This document shows positions 16,859 to 25,854 of a stretch of 64,000 bases of DNA, in pieces. The translations under genes and the position numbers were made by a program. The notes below the pieces were generated by a model. That model was not told the origin of the DNA. It did no database searches and saw only the letters and a program-made list of their open reading frames with translations. Position 1 is the first letter of the stretch; each line of letters begins with the position of its first letter. Source of the DNA: Ruminococcus sp. (GTDB lineage: Bacteria > Bacillota > Clostridia > Oscillospirales > Ruminococcaceae); the NCBI GenBank assembly GCA_017543595.1, contig JAFYFU010000049.1:1-64000 (forward strand). Direction: 5' to 3'.

Positions 16859-19078
16859 TTATTTTATTTTAGCGTTTTCCTCAAAAAACTCGTTCATTTT
16901 TTCGGCGGGCATGGGTTTTCCGTAGAGATAGCCCTGACCGTAGTCACAGCCTGCCTGACGGAGAATTTCCTCCTGTTCCTTGTTTTCAATACCCTCCGCA
17001 ATAGTTTCAATTTTCTTGGATTTTGCGATTCTTATAACGGCTGAAACTATCTCAAAGGCTATATTGTCATTCTGGATATCAGTTATGAATGAACGGTCAA
17101 GTTTAAGCAGAGTTATGGGGAGTATCTGCAAATAGCTGAGTGATGAATAGCCTGTTCCGAAATCGTCCATAGCGAGTTTTACTCCGAGTTCACGCAGTTT
17201 GTTCATCTGTGAGACTGCAAAGTCTATATCGCTGAGTGCAAGGGTTTCCGTGAGTTCGACTTCAAGCCATTTCGGGTCAAGCTTTGATTTTGCAAGGGAT
17301 TCAAGGACTTTTTCCTTCAAATCCGTCTGATAGAAATCTGTTGATGTAAAGTTAATTGACATAACTATATTCGGATAGCCCATTTTCTGCCAGAGTTTAT
17401 TCTGACGGCAGCCCTCACTGAGTACAAATTCGCTGATTTTTCCGATAAGGTGGGAGCTTTCCGCAATAGGCACGAAAGAATCGGGCTTTATTATTGTTCC
17501 GTCGGGCTTTATCCAGCGGATAAGAGCCTCAACGCCCATGATTTTGCCTGTTTTGAGGTCAATTTTCGGCTGATAGAAAAGTTGCAGTTCGTTGTTTTTT
17601 ATAGCAAGTGCAAGGGCTTTTTCAAGTTCGCTCCTGCCTATTATGGAATCGTGCATACTCGGTTCATAGCCTATTATCGTATTCTGTGAGCCGTTTGCGG
17701 ATTTAAGGGCAAATTCTGCGTGTTCCATAACATCGAGGAAAGAATTTCCGTCCTGCGGCATTTTGGAAAATCCTGCCGAACAGCTTAAATTTATGGCTTC
17801 AAAATCGTCAACGGCAAGCTTTGCAAATTCTTCCTGAATACTTCTTGCGGTTCTTGACGGCAAATCGTCATCACCGTAATCTTTGAGTATGAGTGCGAAA
17901 TTATCACCGCTTATGCGGGCGGCAATTCCCCCCGGAGTTACAAATTTATAGAGGATATGAGCAAAATTTTTAAGTATATAGTTGCCGTTGTCGTATCCGC
18001 AGGTATCGTTTACTATGTGGAAACGGTCTATATCAAGCACTATAATCCAGTAGGAATGACCGAGGACGTTGCAGGTGTCATAGAGTTCCTGACCTGCCGC
18101 CATGAGTTTGTTTCTGTTGGCAATTTCCGTAACTTCATCAATGTAGGCGAGGCGTTCAATCATTATGTCTTTTTCGTGTTCCTGAGTTATATCAAGGAGC
18201 GCACCGCCAAAAACTGCCGCTGTATTGGGAGTGCCTTTTATTGACTTATAGCGGAAATTATACCAGTGATAAGAACCGCTGCTGCTTTTTATCTGCATTT
18301 GTATGCTGTTTACGTTTCCGTTTGCGTCAACATATTTTACAGCTCTTTCAAAATGTATTCTGTCATTCGGGTGAATCATTGAACGCAGTACGGATATATC
18401 AATAGTTCCGTTTTTAAGATTCAACATTCTTACAGCTTCGGGAGAGGCTACGAATTTTTTCTTGTCGGAACTCATAAGAAGTCCTATTTCAGCAAGTTCC
18501 ATTGAGGATTTAAAGAAATCATTCGCACTTGCAAGGTTATTCTTCATTTTTTTGAGTTCCGTAAGATTAAATCCCGTACTCAGGAAAAACGAACGCTTTT
18601 TTATTTTTTTGACAAGAGATGTACTCCACATGATACTGACGCTTCCGCTTGGATTCCTGAAAGAACTTTCATAGGAAGTGCTTTGTGTAAAATTTTTAAT
18701 ATCCGCTCCGTTTTCCTTTTTAAGACCGAAAGCTGTGAAAAGAGCTTCTTTCTTGTCATATTTTTCATAATCCACGCCGATAAGGTCACGCAGTTTCTTG
18801 TTCATTATGATAAGTGAGAAATCGTCTGACCATATGGCGATTTCAGTATTCAAATCTTCGCATATACCGATAAAGTCTTCTGGGTCAACGGAAGATTTGT
18901 GCTTGCTGTACATTTTGCTGACAAAATATACTGTTATTGAGAGAAAAATTATCGTTGCGATATATACAATGATTATAAGCAAAGCACTTTCATGGGGCTG
19001 GTGCAGGGCATATGATACAATCAGCACTGTGGCAGCAGTTATCACAAGAGCCGCCGCAAGCGGATTACCAAATTTCAT
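16859..19078 (-). CDS. Membrane c-di-GMP phosphodiesterase with degenerate GGDEF and intact EAL
   Basis: A 739-residue protein: two N-terminal transmembrane helices (about 5-55), a PAS-like region (about 75-180), a second PAS (about 190-305), GGDEF (about 320-480) and EAL (about 490-735). The GGDEF signature reads SGDNF, so cyclase activity is doubtful. The EAL domain keeps EALIRW, the Asn of MSINF, ELTET, DDFGTGYS, the Lys of LKLDRSF and AEGIE, so it should degrade c-di-GMP. Start at 19078 is set by AAAGGAGG; upstream in-frame codons lack such a site. It is divergent from the two-component genes and has its own consensus promoter. Confidence 0.9.
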   Translation of the reverse strand: MKFGNPLAAALVITAATVLIVSYALHQPHESALLIIIVYIATIIFLSITVYFVSKMYSKHKSSVDPEDFIGICEDLNTEIAIWSDDFSLIIMNKKLRDLIGVDYEKYDKKEALFTAFGLKKENGADIKNFTQSTSYESSFRNPSGSVSIMWSTSLVKKIKKRSFFLSTGFNLTELKKMKNNLASANDFFKSSMELAEIGLLMSSDKKKFVASPEAVRMLNLKNGTIDISVLRSMIHPNDRIHFERAVKYVDANGNVNSIQMQIKSSSGSYHWYNFRYKSIKGTPNTAAVFGGALLDITQEHEKDIMIERLAYIDEVTEIANRNKLMAAGQELYDTCNVLGHSYWIIVLDIDRFHIVNDTCGYDNGNYILKNFAHILYKFVTPGGIAARISGDNFALILKDYGDDDLPSRTARSIQEEFAKLAVDDFEAINLSCSAGFSKMPQDGNSFLDVMEHAEFALKSANGSQNTIIGYEPSMHDSIIGRSELEKALALAIKNNELQLFYQPKIDLKTGKIMGVEALIRWIKPDGTIIKPDSFVPIAESSHLIGKISEFVLSEGCRQNKLWQKMGYPNIVMSINFTSTDFYQTDLKEKVLESLAKSKLDPKWLEVELTETLALSDIDFAVSQMNKLRELGVKLAMDDFGTGYSSLSYLQILPITLLKLDRSFITDIQNDNIAFEIVSAVIRIAKSKKIETIAEGIENKEQEEILRQAGCDYGQGYLYGKPMPAEKMNEFFEENAKIK

Positions 19079-19139
19079 ATAATATCCTCCTTTTGTGCCT
19101 CTTATGAGACAAATGGACGGCAATAAACCGATTAAATTA

Positions 19140-19168
19140 ATTATAGCAAATTTAACCTAAAATGTCAA
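19140..19168 (-). promoter_or_regulatory. Promoter of the GGDEF-EAL gene
   Basis: Minus strand TTGACA (19163-19168), 17-bp spacer, TATAAT (19140-19145). Confidence 0.85.
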
Positions 19169-19341
19169 TGTTATTTTTGTGTCTGCGATACATTTTTTAT
19201 AAACTTTTTTTAAATACAAAGAAATATTTCACATAATATACACTTTTCTGTTGTATTATGATATAATAGAACAGGGAGAACTCCCGAAATATAAAAAAAT
19301 CGTTGGAATAATTTAAGGACGATTTAAAATGGAGGTACAAA

Positions 19342-20019
19342 ATGGCACATATCCTTATTGTTGACGATGAAATGAATATAAGAAAGGTTGTCCGTGAATA
19401 TGCGGAATTTGAAGGCTATGAAGTCACGGAAGCCGAAAACGGCATGGAGGCTGTAAACCTCTGCCACGAAAATGACTACGACCTTATAATAATGGACGTT
19501 ATGATGCCCAGACTTGACGGCTATTCCGCCTGCAAGGAAATACACAAGACAAAACAGATTCCCGTTATAATGCTTTCCGCAAGAGGAGAAGAATATGACA
19601 AGCTTTTCGGATTTGAAATAGGTGTTGATGATTACGTTGTAAAGCCTTTCTCCCCGAAAGAACTTATGGCAAGAGTTAAAGTTGTCCTTAAAAGGAGCAA
19701 AACCGATTCTGATTCCGCAAAGCCCGACAAATATGTGTTTGAGGGTCTTGAAGTCGATATTTCAGGCAGAGAAGTCTATGTAAACGGTCAGAGGGCTTCA
19801 ATGACTCCAAAAGAATACGATTTGCTTTTCTATCTCGTGAGAAATAAAAATATAGCCCTTTCAAGGGACAAACTCCTCGAAGAAGTATGGGGATACGACT
19901 TTTTCGGCGATGACAGAACCGTTGACACTCATATCAAAATGCTCAGAAACAGCCTCGGCGAATACAGAAAATTTATAGTGACACTCAGAGGAATGGGGTA
20001 TAAGTTTGAAGCCAATTAA
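19342..20019 (+). CDS. OmpR-family response regulator
   Basis: A 225-residue transcription regulator. The receiver domain (1-115) has Asp8-Asp9, the phosphoacceptor Asp52 (LIIMDVMMP) and the Lys of VVKPFSP. A winged-helix DNA-binding domain (about 130-225) follows, ending RGMGYKFE. It overlaps its partner kinase by 14 bases, so the two are co-translated. A likely -10 box, TATAATAG, occurs at 19262-19269 with a poor -35, which would fit activated transcription. The regulon cannot be read from this window. Confidence 0.93.
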   Translation: MAHILIVDDEMNIRKVVREYAEFEGYEVTEAENGMEAVNLCHENDYDLIIMDVMMPRLDGYSACKEIHKTKQIPVIMLSARGEEYDKLFGFEIGVDDYVVKPFSPKELMARVKVVLKRSKTDSDSAKPDKYVFEGLEVDISGREVYVNGQRASMTPKEYDLLFYLVRNKNIALSRDKLLEEVWGYDFFGDDRTVDTHIKMLRNSLGEYRKFIVTLRGMGYKFEAN

Positions 20020-21457
20020 AAAAACAGGTTCGCTGTCCGCAAAAATCCCGCTGAGATTTACAATATGGCTGTATTTTGTGGTATTTACAATAGTTGTATT
20101 CGTACTGCTCTGGCTTTTCCAGATTTTGTTCCTTGAAAAATTCTATGTCTACATGAAAGTAAGAGATGTAAACCGTTCGGCTGAATTTATTATAAATTCT
20201 TACGAAAACGATTCAAGCGCAGTTTTCAATGAAAATCTTACGGCTGTTTCCGTTGACAATGACCTGTGCATTGAAATTCTCGACAGATACGGACGTTCAC
20301 GCATATCCCGTGAAGTTTTCGGGGACTGTCTTATTCACGGCAGGGAAAACAGTACATATATCTATGTTAAACAAATAAACGACAACGGCGGAAAACCCAT
20401 TCAGGGAAAAGTCAAAAACCCACGTACGGGAAACTATATGATGCTTTACGGCTGTATGATAGGAAATTCCAAGGAAAACAGCGGTTATCTCCTCATAAAT
20501 ACCGCCCTCGTCCCAGTAGGCTCAACCGTAAAAATTATAAAGCGTCAGCTTATGATAATAACGGCTATTCTCGTTGTCTTTGCGTTTGTAATATCGCTTT
20601 TCATGTCAAACAGAATCTCCCACCCCATATACAGAATAACACGCTCAGCAGAAAATCTCGCAAAAGGCGATTTCAACACGAAATTTGACGGCAGAGGCTA
20701 CCTCGAAGCAAAAAAACTCGCTGATACGCTTACCTATGCCGAAAATGAACTTTCAAAAGTTGATACGATGCAGAGGGATTTGATTGCAAATGTTTCTCAT
20801 GATTTGCGTACTCCACTCACAATGCTCAAAGCCTATGCGGAAATGATTCGTGACCTCTCAGGCGATAACCCCATAAAGAGAAACGAACACCTCGAAATAA
20901 TCATAAACGAAACAGACAGATTGTCCCTTATGGTAAACGATATCCTCGACCTTTCAAAACTCGAAAGCGGTAAACAGAAACTCTCCCCCTCGGAATTTGA
21001 AATAAAAGGAAAATTAAACGAAATAATCGCAAGATTTAAGGGAATCTCCGAAAAAATGGGCTATAATATCCAGTTTACGCCCGATAAGGAAAAAATGGTT
21101 TTCTGCGATGTCGTAAAAATTGAACAGGTTATTTATAATCTCATAAACAATGCAATCAATTACACAGGCAAGGACAAACAGGTTTTTGTAAGACAAATCA
21201 ATCAGCCTGACGGCGTTTTAATCGAAGTTGAGGACACGGGTGACGGAATCGAAGAAGATAAAATTAAATTGATTTTCGATAAGTATTACCGCTCGGAAAA
21301 CCATAAGAGAGAAGTTGTCGGCACGGGTCTCGGACTTTCCATAGTTAAAGCCGTTCTCAAACTGCATAACTATGACTACGGCGTGAGAAGTACGCTCGGC
21401 AAGGGTTCAACTTTCTGGTTCAAGATAAATGATAATATGAGAAATAACCAAAAATAA
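20006..21457 (+). CDS. Sensor histidine kinase
   Basis: A 483-residue membrane kinase with two transmembrane helices (about 15-42 and 178-200), an extracytoplasmic sensor region between them, HAMP (about 200-250), HisKA with phosphoacceptor His265 in NVSHDLRTP, and an HATPase_c domain (NLINNAIN, DTGDGI, GTGLGLS). The start is TTG inside the end of the regulator gene; no ATG occurs until after the first membrane segment. The architecture is PhoR/VanS-like. The stimulus is unknown. Confidence 0.92.
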   Translation: MKPIKKTGSLSAKIPLRFTIWLYFVVFTIVVFVLLWLFQILFLEKFYVYMKVRDVNRSAEFIINSYENDSSAVFNENLTAVSVDNDLCIEILDRYGRSRISREVFGDCLIHGRENSTYIYVKQINDNGGKPIQGKVKNPRTGNYMMLYGCMIGNSKENSGYLLINTALVPVGSTVKIIKRQLMIITAILVVFAFVISLFMSNRISHPIYRITRSAENLAKGDFNTKFDGRGYLEAKKLADTLTYAENELSKVDTMQRDLIANVSHDLRTPLTMLKAYAEMIRDLSGDNPIKRNEHLEIIINETDRLSLMVNDILDLSKLESGKQKLSPSEFEIKGKLNEIIARFKGISEKMGYNIQFTPDKEKMVFCDVVKIEQVIYNLINNAINYTGKDKQVFVRQINQPDGVLIEVEDTGDGIEEDKIKLIFDKYYRSENHKREVVGTGLGLSIVKAVLKLHNYDYGVRSTLGKGSTFWFKINDNMRNNQK

Positions 21458-21636
21458 ATTTATTTCGTTAAAAAAAGTTTACGAATTGTTCGCAATGTTA
21501 TCACATAGTTTTCACATTGGCGGTTTATAATAATCATGCTGGCGGAGATATCCGAAAGCTGATTTTCATGGTAATTTAGTGTTTACCCCAACATTAAATT
21601 ATTTAAATCCCCAATAATCCCTATATCATGGCAGAT

Positions 21637-21667
21637 GAGCTTCCTTCACCCGAGGAGGCTCGTTTGT
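21637..21667 (+). terminator. Hairpin before the oxidoreductase gene
   Basis: GAGCTTCCT (21637-21645) pairs with AGGAGGCTC (21653-21661), one T-G wobble, followed by GTTTGTTT. It may terminate kinase transcripts or form a leader attenuator for the next gene. Confidence 0.5.
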
Positions 21668-21685
21668 TTATAAAGAGGTGTTCTT

Positions 21686-22669
21686 ATGAAAAATATCAAC
21701 TGGGGCATTATAGGTACGGGGAGGATTGCCCATACCTTTGCATCTGCCCTCAAAAAGACAGAAAATGCCGTGTTGTATGCCGTTGCTTCACGTTCATGGG
21801 AAAAAGCCGAATCTTTCGCCCATGAATACGGATTCTCAAAATCTTACGGAAATTATTCCGAACTCGCACAGGACGGCAATATTGACATAGTTTATATAGC
21901 TACCCCAATGGCTTCACATTTTCAGGACGTTATGACCTGCCTTGAAAACGGCAGAAATGTCCTCTGTGAAAAATCCGTAACTTTAAATTCCGAACAGCTT
22001 GAAAAAATTATAACAAAAGCAAAAGAAAAAAATCTTTTCTTCATGGAGGCTATGTGGACAAAATGCCGTCCCGTTTTCCTTAAAGCAAAAGAATGGGTCG
22101 ATAACGGCAGAATCGGCAGTATAAAATATACAAAGGCAGATTTTTCAAACAATGTTAAATATAACCCCGATGACAGGCTTTTCCGTGCGGACTGCGGAGG
22201 CGGTGCGCTTCTTGACCTGACGGTTTATCCCCTGACGCTTGCACAGGCATTTTTAGGTGACCCCGATGAAATTATAAGCTTTGCAAACATAAGAGACAAT
22301 ATTGATTTGAGCGATTCCGTTATACTTAAATATAATAACGGAAGTTTCGCTTCAATAGATTCAGGCTTTGAAATAGATTTAAAAAACAATGCAGTTATTT
22401 CGGGAACGGACGGATATATAATTTTCGGTGACGGATTTTTCTGCACCTGCGATGTAACTCTTTATGACAGAAACGGAAACGAAATTGAAAAATTCAGCCG
22501 TGAAAATATTGTCAACGGCTATGAATATGAAATTATTGAGGCACAGAAATGTATTTCGGAAAATCTCAAAGAAAGTCCGCTCGTTCCACATTCGGGTACG
22601 CTTTCGGTTATGAAAATCATGGACGAATGCAGAAAACAATGGGGCTTGAAATTCCCTGACGAAAAGTGA
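21686..22669 (+). CDS. Gfo/Idh/MocA-family oxidoreductase
   Basis: NAD(P)-dependent dehydrogenase of 327 residues with the N-terminal Rossmann motif GIIGTGRIA and a C-terminal substrate-binding domain (GGGALLDLTVYP). The usual EKP motif around residue 95 reads EKS (LCEKSVTL), an uncommon change next to the nicotinamide-binding site. Members act on sugars, inositols or dihydrodiols; the substrate is not determined here. The Shine-Dalgarno is AAGAGGTG. The next gene begins ten bases downstream. Confidence 0.85.
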   Translation: MKNINWGIIGTGRIAHTFASALKKTENAVLYAVASRSWEKAESFAHEYGFSKSYGNYSELAQDGNIDIVYIATPMASHFQDVMTCLENGRNVLCEKSVTLNSEQLEKIITKAKEKNLFFMEAMWTKCRPVFLKAKEWVDNGRIGSIKYTKADFSNNVKYNPDDRLFRADCGGGALLDLTVYPLTLAQAFLGDPDEIISFANIRDNIDLSDSVILKYNNGSFASIDSGFEIDLKNNAVISGTDGYIIFGDGFFCTCDVTLYDRNGNEIEKFSRENIVNGYEYEIIEAQKCISENLKESPLVPHSGTLSVMKIMDECRKQWGLKFPDEK

Positions 22670-22678
22670 GGATTTGAT

Positions 22679-23344
22679 ATGATATATGTTACAGGAGATA
22701 CACACGGCGAAATAGAAAGATTCAAAGACCCCGAATTTAAAAAGCTCGGAAAAGGCGATATTCTCATAATATGCGGGGATTTCGGCTTTATATGGGATAA
22801 CTCACGCAGCGAAAAGGCAAGCCTCAAAAAGCTTATGTCAAAAGATTATACTATTGCTTTCATTGACGGCTGTCACGAAAATTTCGATATACTCGAACGT
22901 ATGCCCCAGAGAGACTGGAACGGCGGAAAAATCCACTATATAGCCGATAATATTATTCACCTCATGCGTGGACAGATTTATAATATAGAAGGTAAAAAAA
23001 TTTTCACTTTCGGGGGCGGTCACAGTCAGGACTACGATTTCAGGCGTTCGGGCGACAAATGGTGGGCAAGGGAACAGCCCACACACGAGGAAATTATGAA
23101 CGCTCTTGAAAATCTCAAAAAATGCGGAAACAAAGTTGATTATATAATAACTCACGAACCGCCTGCATCACTTAAAGACTGTCTCGGAGTAGATGTTTTT
23201 CAGAGAATTGAAGTCCATGCGTTTTTTGAGGACGTTATAAAAACTACAAGTTACGAAAAATGGTTTTTCGGGAAATGTCATGTTGACAAACACATACCGA
23301 TAAAATTTTATGCTGTTTTCAACAATATAACTTTGCTGAAATAA
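22679..23344 (+). CDS. Calcineurin-like metallophosphoesterase
   Basis: A 221-residue phosphoesterase with the dinuclear metal motifs GDTHGE (N-terminus), CGDFGF, GCHENFD (GNH[ED] equivalent) and THEPP. The terminal GxH motif reads GKCHVDK. The Gly-Asn-His element is altered to Gly-Cys-His, a variation also seen in uncharacterised family members. The substrate is unknown. It is closely coupled to the upstream oxidoreductase gene. Confidence 0.82.
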   Translation: MIYVTGDTHGEIERFKDPEFKKLGKGDILIICGDFGFIWDNSRSEKASLKKLMSKDYTIAFIDGCHENFDILERMPQRDWNGGKIHYIADNIIHLMRGQIYNIEGKKIFTFGGGHSQDYDFRRSGDKWWAREQPTHEEIMNALENLKKCGNKVDYIITHEPPASLKDCLGVDVFQRIEVHAFFEDVIKTTSYEKWFFGKCHVDKHIPIKFYAVFNNITLLK

Positions 23345-23384
23345 ATACCCTTAATATGCTAAATATATTTCCAGATATTTTGCA

Positions 23385-23413
23385 TTGATTTAATCAATAA
23401 GGCGGGGTATAAT
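23385..23413 (+). promoter_or_regulatory. Promoter of the Cys-rich micropeptide
   Basis: TTGATT (23385-23390), 17-bp spacer, TATAAT (23408-23413), 41 bases before the start codon. Confidence 0.7.
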
Positions 23414-23453
23414 TATATTATCCCCTTGGGAAATACATATGGAGGTATTTATT

Positions 23454-23510
23454 ATGTGCTGTAATATTTTTGAATTAATCTGCAAGCTTTTCGGCTGCTG
23501 CGGAAAGTAA
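23454..23510 (+). CDS. 18-residue Cys-rich micropeptide
   Basis: Reads MCCNIFELICKLFGCCGK and stops. GGAGG lies ten bases before the ATG, a 17-bp-spaced promoter precedes it and a strong terminator follows within five bases, so it forms a complete, isolated transcription unit. Five of 18 residues are Cys: a CC pair at each end and one in the centre. The middle (IFELICKLF) would be amphipathic as a helix. I do not recognise the family. Metal binding, membrane association or a signalling peptide are possible. A copper-chaperone-like HMA gene lies 68 bases downstream on the other strand, which makes metal binding attractive but unproven. Confidence 0.6.
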   Translation: MCCNIFELICKLFGCCGK

Positions 23511-23514
23511 GAAT

Positions 23515-23548
23515 AAAGGGACTGCCTTTGACAGTCCCTTTGTTTTAT
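23515..23548 (+). terminator. Terminator of the micropeptide unit
   Basis: AAAGGGACTG (23515-23524), loop CCTTTGA, CAGTCCCTTT (23532-23541), then TGTTTTA. It may also serve the convergent HMA gene. Confidence 0.88.
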
Positions 23549-23577
23549 TTATTGCCAAAAAGAGAAATTTTCTCCTT

Positions 23578-23802
23578 TTAGTAAGGTTCGGTTGTGTATG
23601 AGATGAATTTATAGCCTGCTTCCTCAACGGAGGATTTTATTTTTTCCTCATCGAGTGCATTTTCGGAAACCATTTCCGACTGACCCTGTTCATGTGAGGA
23701 AAAAACGCTTTTCACATCTAAATTCTTGCAGAAAGTTTCGCTCATATGCTTTTCGCACATTTTGCACATCATACCGTCTATCTTAACAACTGTTCTTACC
23801 AT
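23578..23802 (-). CDS. HMA-domain (copper chaperone-like) protein
   Basis: A 74-residue heavy-metal-associated domain. The metal site is MMCKMC (Cys13 and Cys16) with the usual betaalphabeta length and a C-terminal EEAGY motif. Such proteins carry Cu(I) or related ions to P-type ATPases; none is in the window. It starts 27 bases after the glmS stop and may be read through from it. It also contains a third Cys (ETFC) that is not part of the classical site. Confidence 0.8.
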   Translation of the reverse strand: MVRTVVKIDGMMCKMCEKHMSETFCKNLDVKSVFSSHEQGQSEMVSENALDEEKIKSSVEEAGYKFISYTTEPY

Positions 23803-23829
23803 GTTACCGCCTCTCAGATATAAATTCAG

Positions 23830-25668
23830 TTATTCAACAGTAACGCTCTTGGCAAGGTTTCTGGGCTTGTCAACGTCATAGCCCTTTGCAACGGATACAT
23901 AATATCCGAGGAGTTGAAGCGGTATTACCGCAAGGCTTCCTGCGAAATGGTCGTCCGTCTTGGGAATATATACAGTGAAATCCGCTGTATCTTCCATGTT
24001 GTAATTGCCGTAAGTTGTAAGACCCATAAGAGATGCGCCTCTGCTCTTTACTTCCGCCATATTGCTTATAGTTTTCTCATAAAGTTCACGCTGAGTGAGA
24101 ACGCTTATAACAAGTATTCCGTCCTCTATGAGACTGATAGGACCGTGTTTGAGTTCGCCTGCCGCATAAGCCTCCGAATGGATATAGCTTATTTCTTTCA
24201 TTTTGAGACTTCCTTCAAGGCTTATTGCGTAGTCAATTCCTCTGCCGATAAAGAAAGCATCTTTTGCACCTGCAAGCTTGTTTGCAAACCACTGTATTCT
24301 CTCTTTGTCTTCAAGAATTTTCTCTATCTTGTCGGGAATTGTATAAAGTTCCTCAATAAGTGAACTGTATCTCTCATCGTCCATTGTACCTCTTACCTTT
24401 GCAAACTGCATAGCGAGGAGATATCCTGCGATAAGCTGTGTGCTGTAAGCCTTTGTGGTTGCAACGGATATTTCAGGACCTGCGAGGGTATAAAATACAT
24501 TGTCCGCTTCACGGGCAATAGACGAACCGACAACGTTTACAATTCCGAGAGTTTTTATGCCGTTTGCCTTTGCTTCACGGAGAGCCGCAAGACTGTCTGC
24601 GGTTTCGCCCGACTGACTTATTATAATTACAAGGCTGTCCTTTACAAGAGTCATTTTTCTGTATCTGAACTCGGACGCAAGCTCAACTCTCACGGAAATA
24701 TCCGTAAAGTCCTCAATTACATACTGTACAGCCATTCCGACATGGTAGGCACTTCCGCAGGCAACTATATATATCTGGCTGATTTTCTTCATTTCCTCAT
24801 CAGTGAGACCCACACCGCTGAAATCAATTTTTCCGTCACTTACCACGGAATTTATTGTATCTTTTATAACTTTCGGCTGTTCGTGAATTTCTTTGAGCAT
24901 GAAATGTTCATAACCGCCCTTTTCGGCAGCCTCAGCGTCCCATTTGATTTCGGTAACGGGCTTTTCTATCTCCTCACGCTCTATATCGTAGAAAGTAACA
25001 TTTCCCTTTTCGAGCCTTGCAATTTCCATATTGCCTATATAGTAGACATTTCTTGTATATTTGAGAATTGCGGGAACATCGGACGCAACATAAGTTTCAC
25101 CGCCTGTAACGCCTATTATCATGGGGCTGTCCTTGCGGGCTGTATATATTTCGCCTGCATAGTCCTTGAACATTACGGCGAGGGCATATGAACCCCTTAT
25201 TCTTATCATAGCCCTTGCGATTGAATCAACAGGACCTTCATTGTATTTCTTATAGTAATAGTCAATGAGTTTGACTGCTACTTCCGTATCTGTCTGGGAA
25301 TGAAATTCGTAACCGCTTTTTACAAGTTTTTCTTTGAGTTCCTGATAGTTCTCAATAATTCCGTTGTGTACGGCGATTACGTTTGCATCATCGCTGCTGT
25401 GGGGGTGGGCATTTTCAGTGGAGGGTTCTCCGTGTGTGGCCCAGCGTGTATGACCTATACCGCAGTTGCCTTTTACGGCTTCTCCGTTGTTTGTCATTTT
25501 TTTAAGTTCTTCAAGTTTTCCCTTAGCCTTTACGATTTCGGGTTCTTTTTCTCCGTCTCTTACGGCAATACCTGCCGAATCGTAGCCTCTGTATTCAAGT
25601 TTTGAAAGTCCGTCAAGCAGGACGGGGGCAGCCTGTGCGCTTCCTGTAAAGCCGACTATTCCACACAT
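23830..25668 (-). CDS. glmS: Glutamine--fructose-6-phosphate aminotransferase (isomerizing)
   Basis: Makes glucosamine 6-phosphate from fructose 6-phosphate and glutamine, the first committed step to UDP-GlcNAc for peptidoglycan. The 612-residue protein begins MCGIVGF with the N-terminal nucleophile Cys, contains the glutaminase motif GHTRWATHG, two SIS isomerase domains (SQSGETADS), and ends in the family motif RNLAKSVTVE. Length is normal. The Shine-Dalgarno is GGAGG. The leader is only about 95 bases and shows no glmS ribozyme. Confidence 0.97.
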   Translation of the reverse strand: MCGIVGFTGSAQAAPVLLDGLSKLEYRGYDSAGIAVRDGEKEPEIVKAKGKLEELKKMTNNGEAVKGNCGIGHTRWATHGEPSTENAHPHSSDDANVIAVHNGIIENYQELKEKLVKSGYEFHSQTDTEVAVKLIDYYYKKYNEGPVDSIARAMIRIRGSYALAVMFKDYAGEIYTARKDSPMIIGVTGGETYVASDVPAILKYTRNVYYIGNMEIARLEKGNVTFYDIEREEIEKPVTEIKWDAEAAEKGGYEHFMLKEIHEQPKVIKDTINSVVSDGKIDFSGVGLTDEEMKKISQIYIVACGSAYHVGMAVQYVIEDFTDISVRVELASEFRYRKMTLVKDSLVIIISQSGETADSLAALREAKANGIKTLGIVNVVGSSIAREADNVFYTLAGPEISVATTKAYSTQLIAGYLLAMQFAKVRGTMDDERYSSLIEELYTIPDKIEKILEDKERIQWFANKLAGAKDAFFIGRGIDYAISLEGSLKMKEISYIHSEAYAAGELKHGPISLIEDGILVISVLTQRELYEKTISNMAEVKSRGASLMGLTTYGNYNMEDTADFTVYIPKTDDHFAGSLAVIPLQLLGYYVSVAKGYDVDKPRNLAKSVTVE

Positions 25669-25769
25669 AATAAAAACCTCCTGTATTCAATCAATACGGC
25701 ACATACCGACAATGCCGAATTGCAAAACAGCAAACTGTAAAAAGAGTTCGCATGAGTTACATATTATAC

Positions 25770-25798
25770 ATTATATATTGTTTTGATTAATTTGTCAA
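25770..25798 (-). promoter_or_regulatory. Promoter of glmS
   Basis: Minus strand TTGACA (25793-25798), 17-bp spacer, TATAAT (25770-25775). Confidence 0.85.
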
Positions 25799-25819
25799 GT
25801 TATTGTCTTTATTTAATAT

Positions 25820-25846
25820 AAAAAACCTGCGGAATTTTACCGCAGG
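25820..25846 (-). terminator. Terminator of the GGDEF gene
   Basis: On the minus strand CCTGCGG, loop TAAAATT, CCGCAGG and six Ts. Confidence 0.85.
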
Positions 25847-25854
25847 CTCATATT

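Noticed and set aside
21628..21825. 65-codon frame beginning MADELPSPEEA that overlaps the oxidoreductase start
   Set aside because: It could be a leader peptide, but there is no good ribosome-binding site and most of it is antiphase with the conserved oxidoreductase frame.
25669..25800. glmS ribozyme in the glmS leader
   Set aside because: The consensus promoter at 25770-25798 leaves a leader of only about 95 bases, shorter than the ribozyme plus its cleavage site, and I see none of its conserved core.
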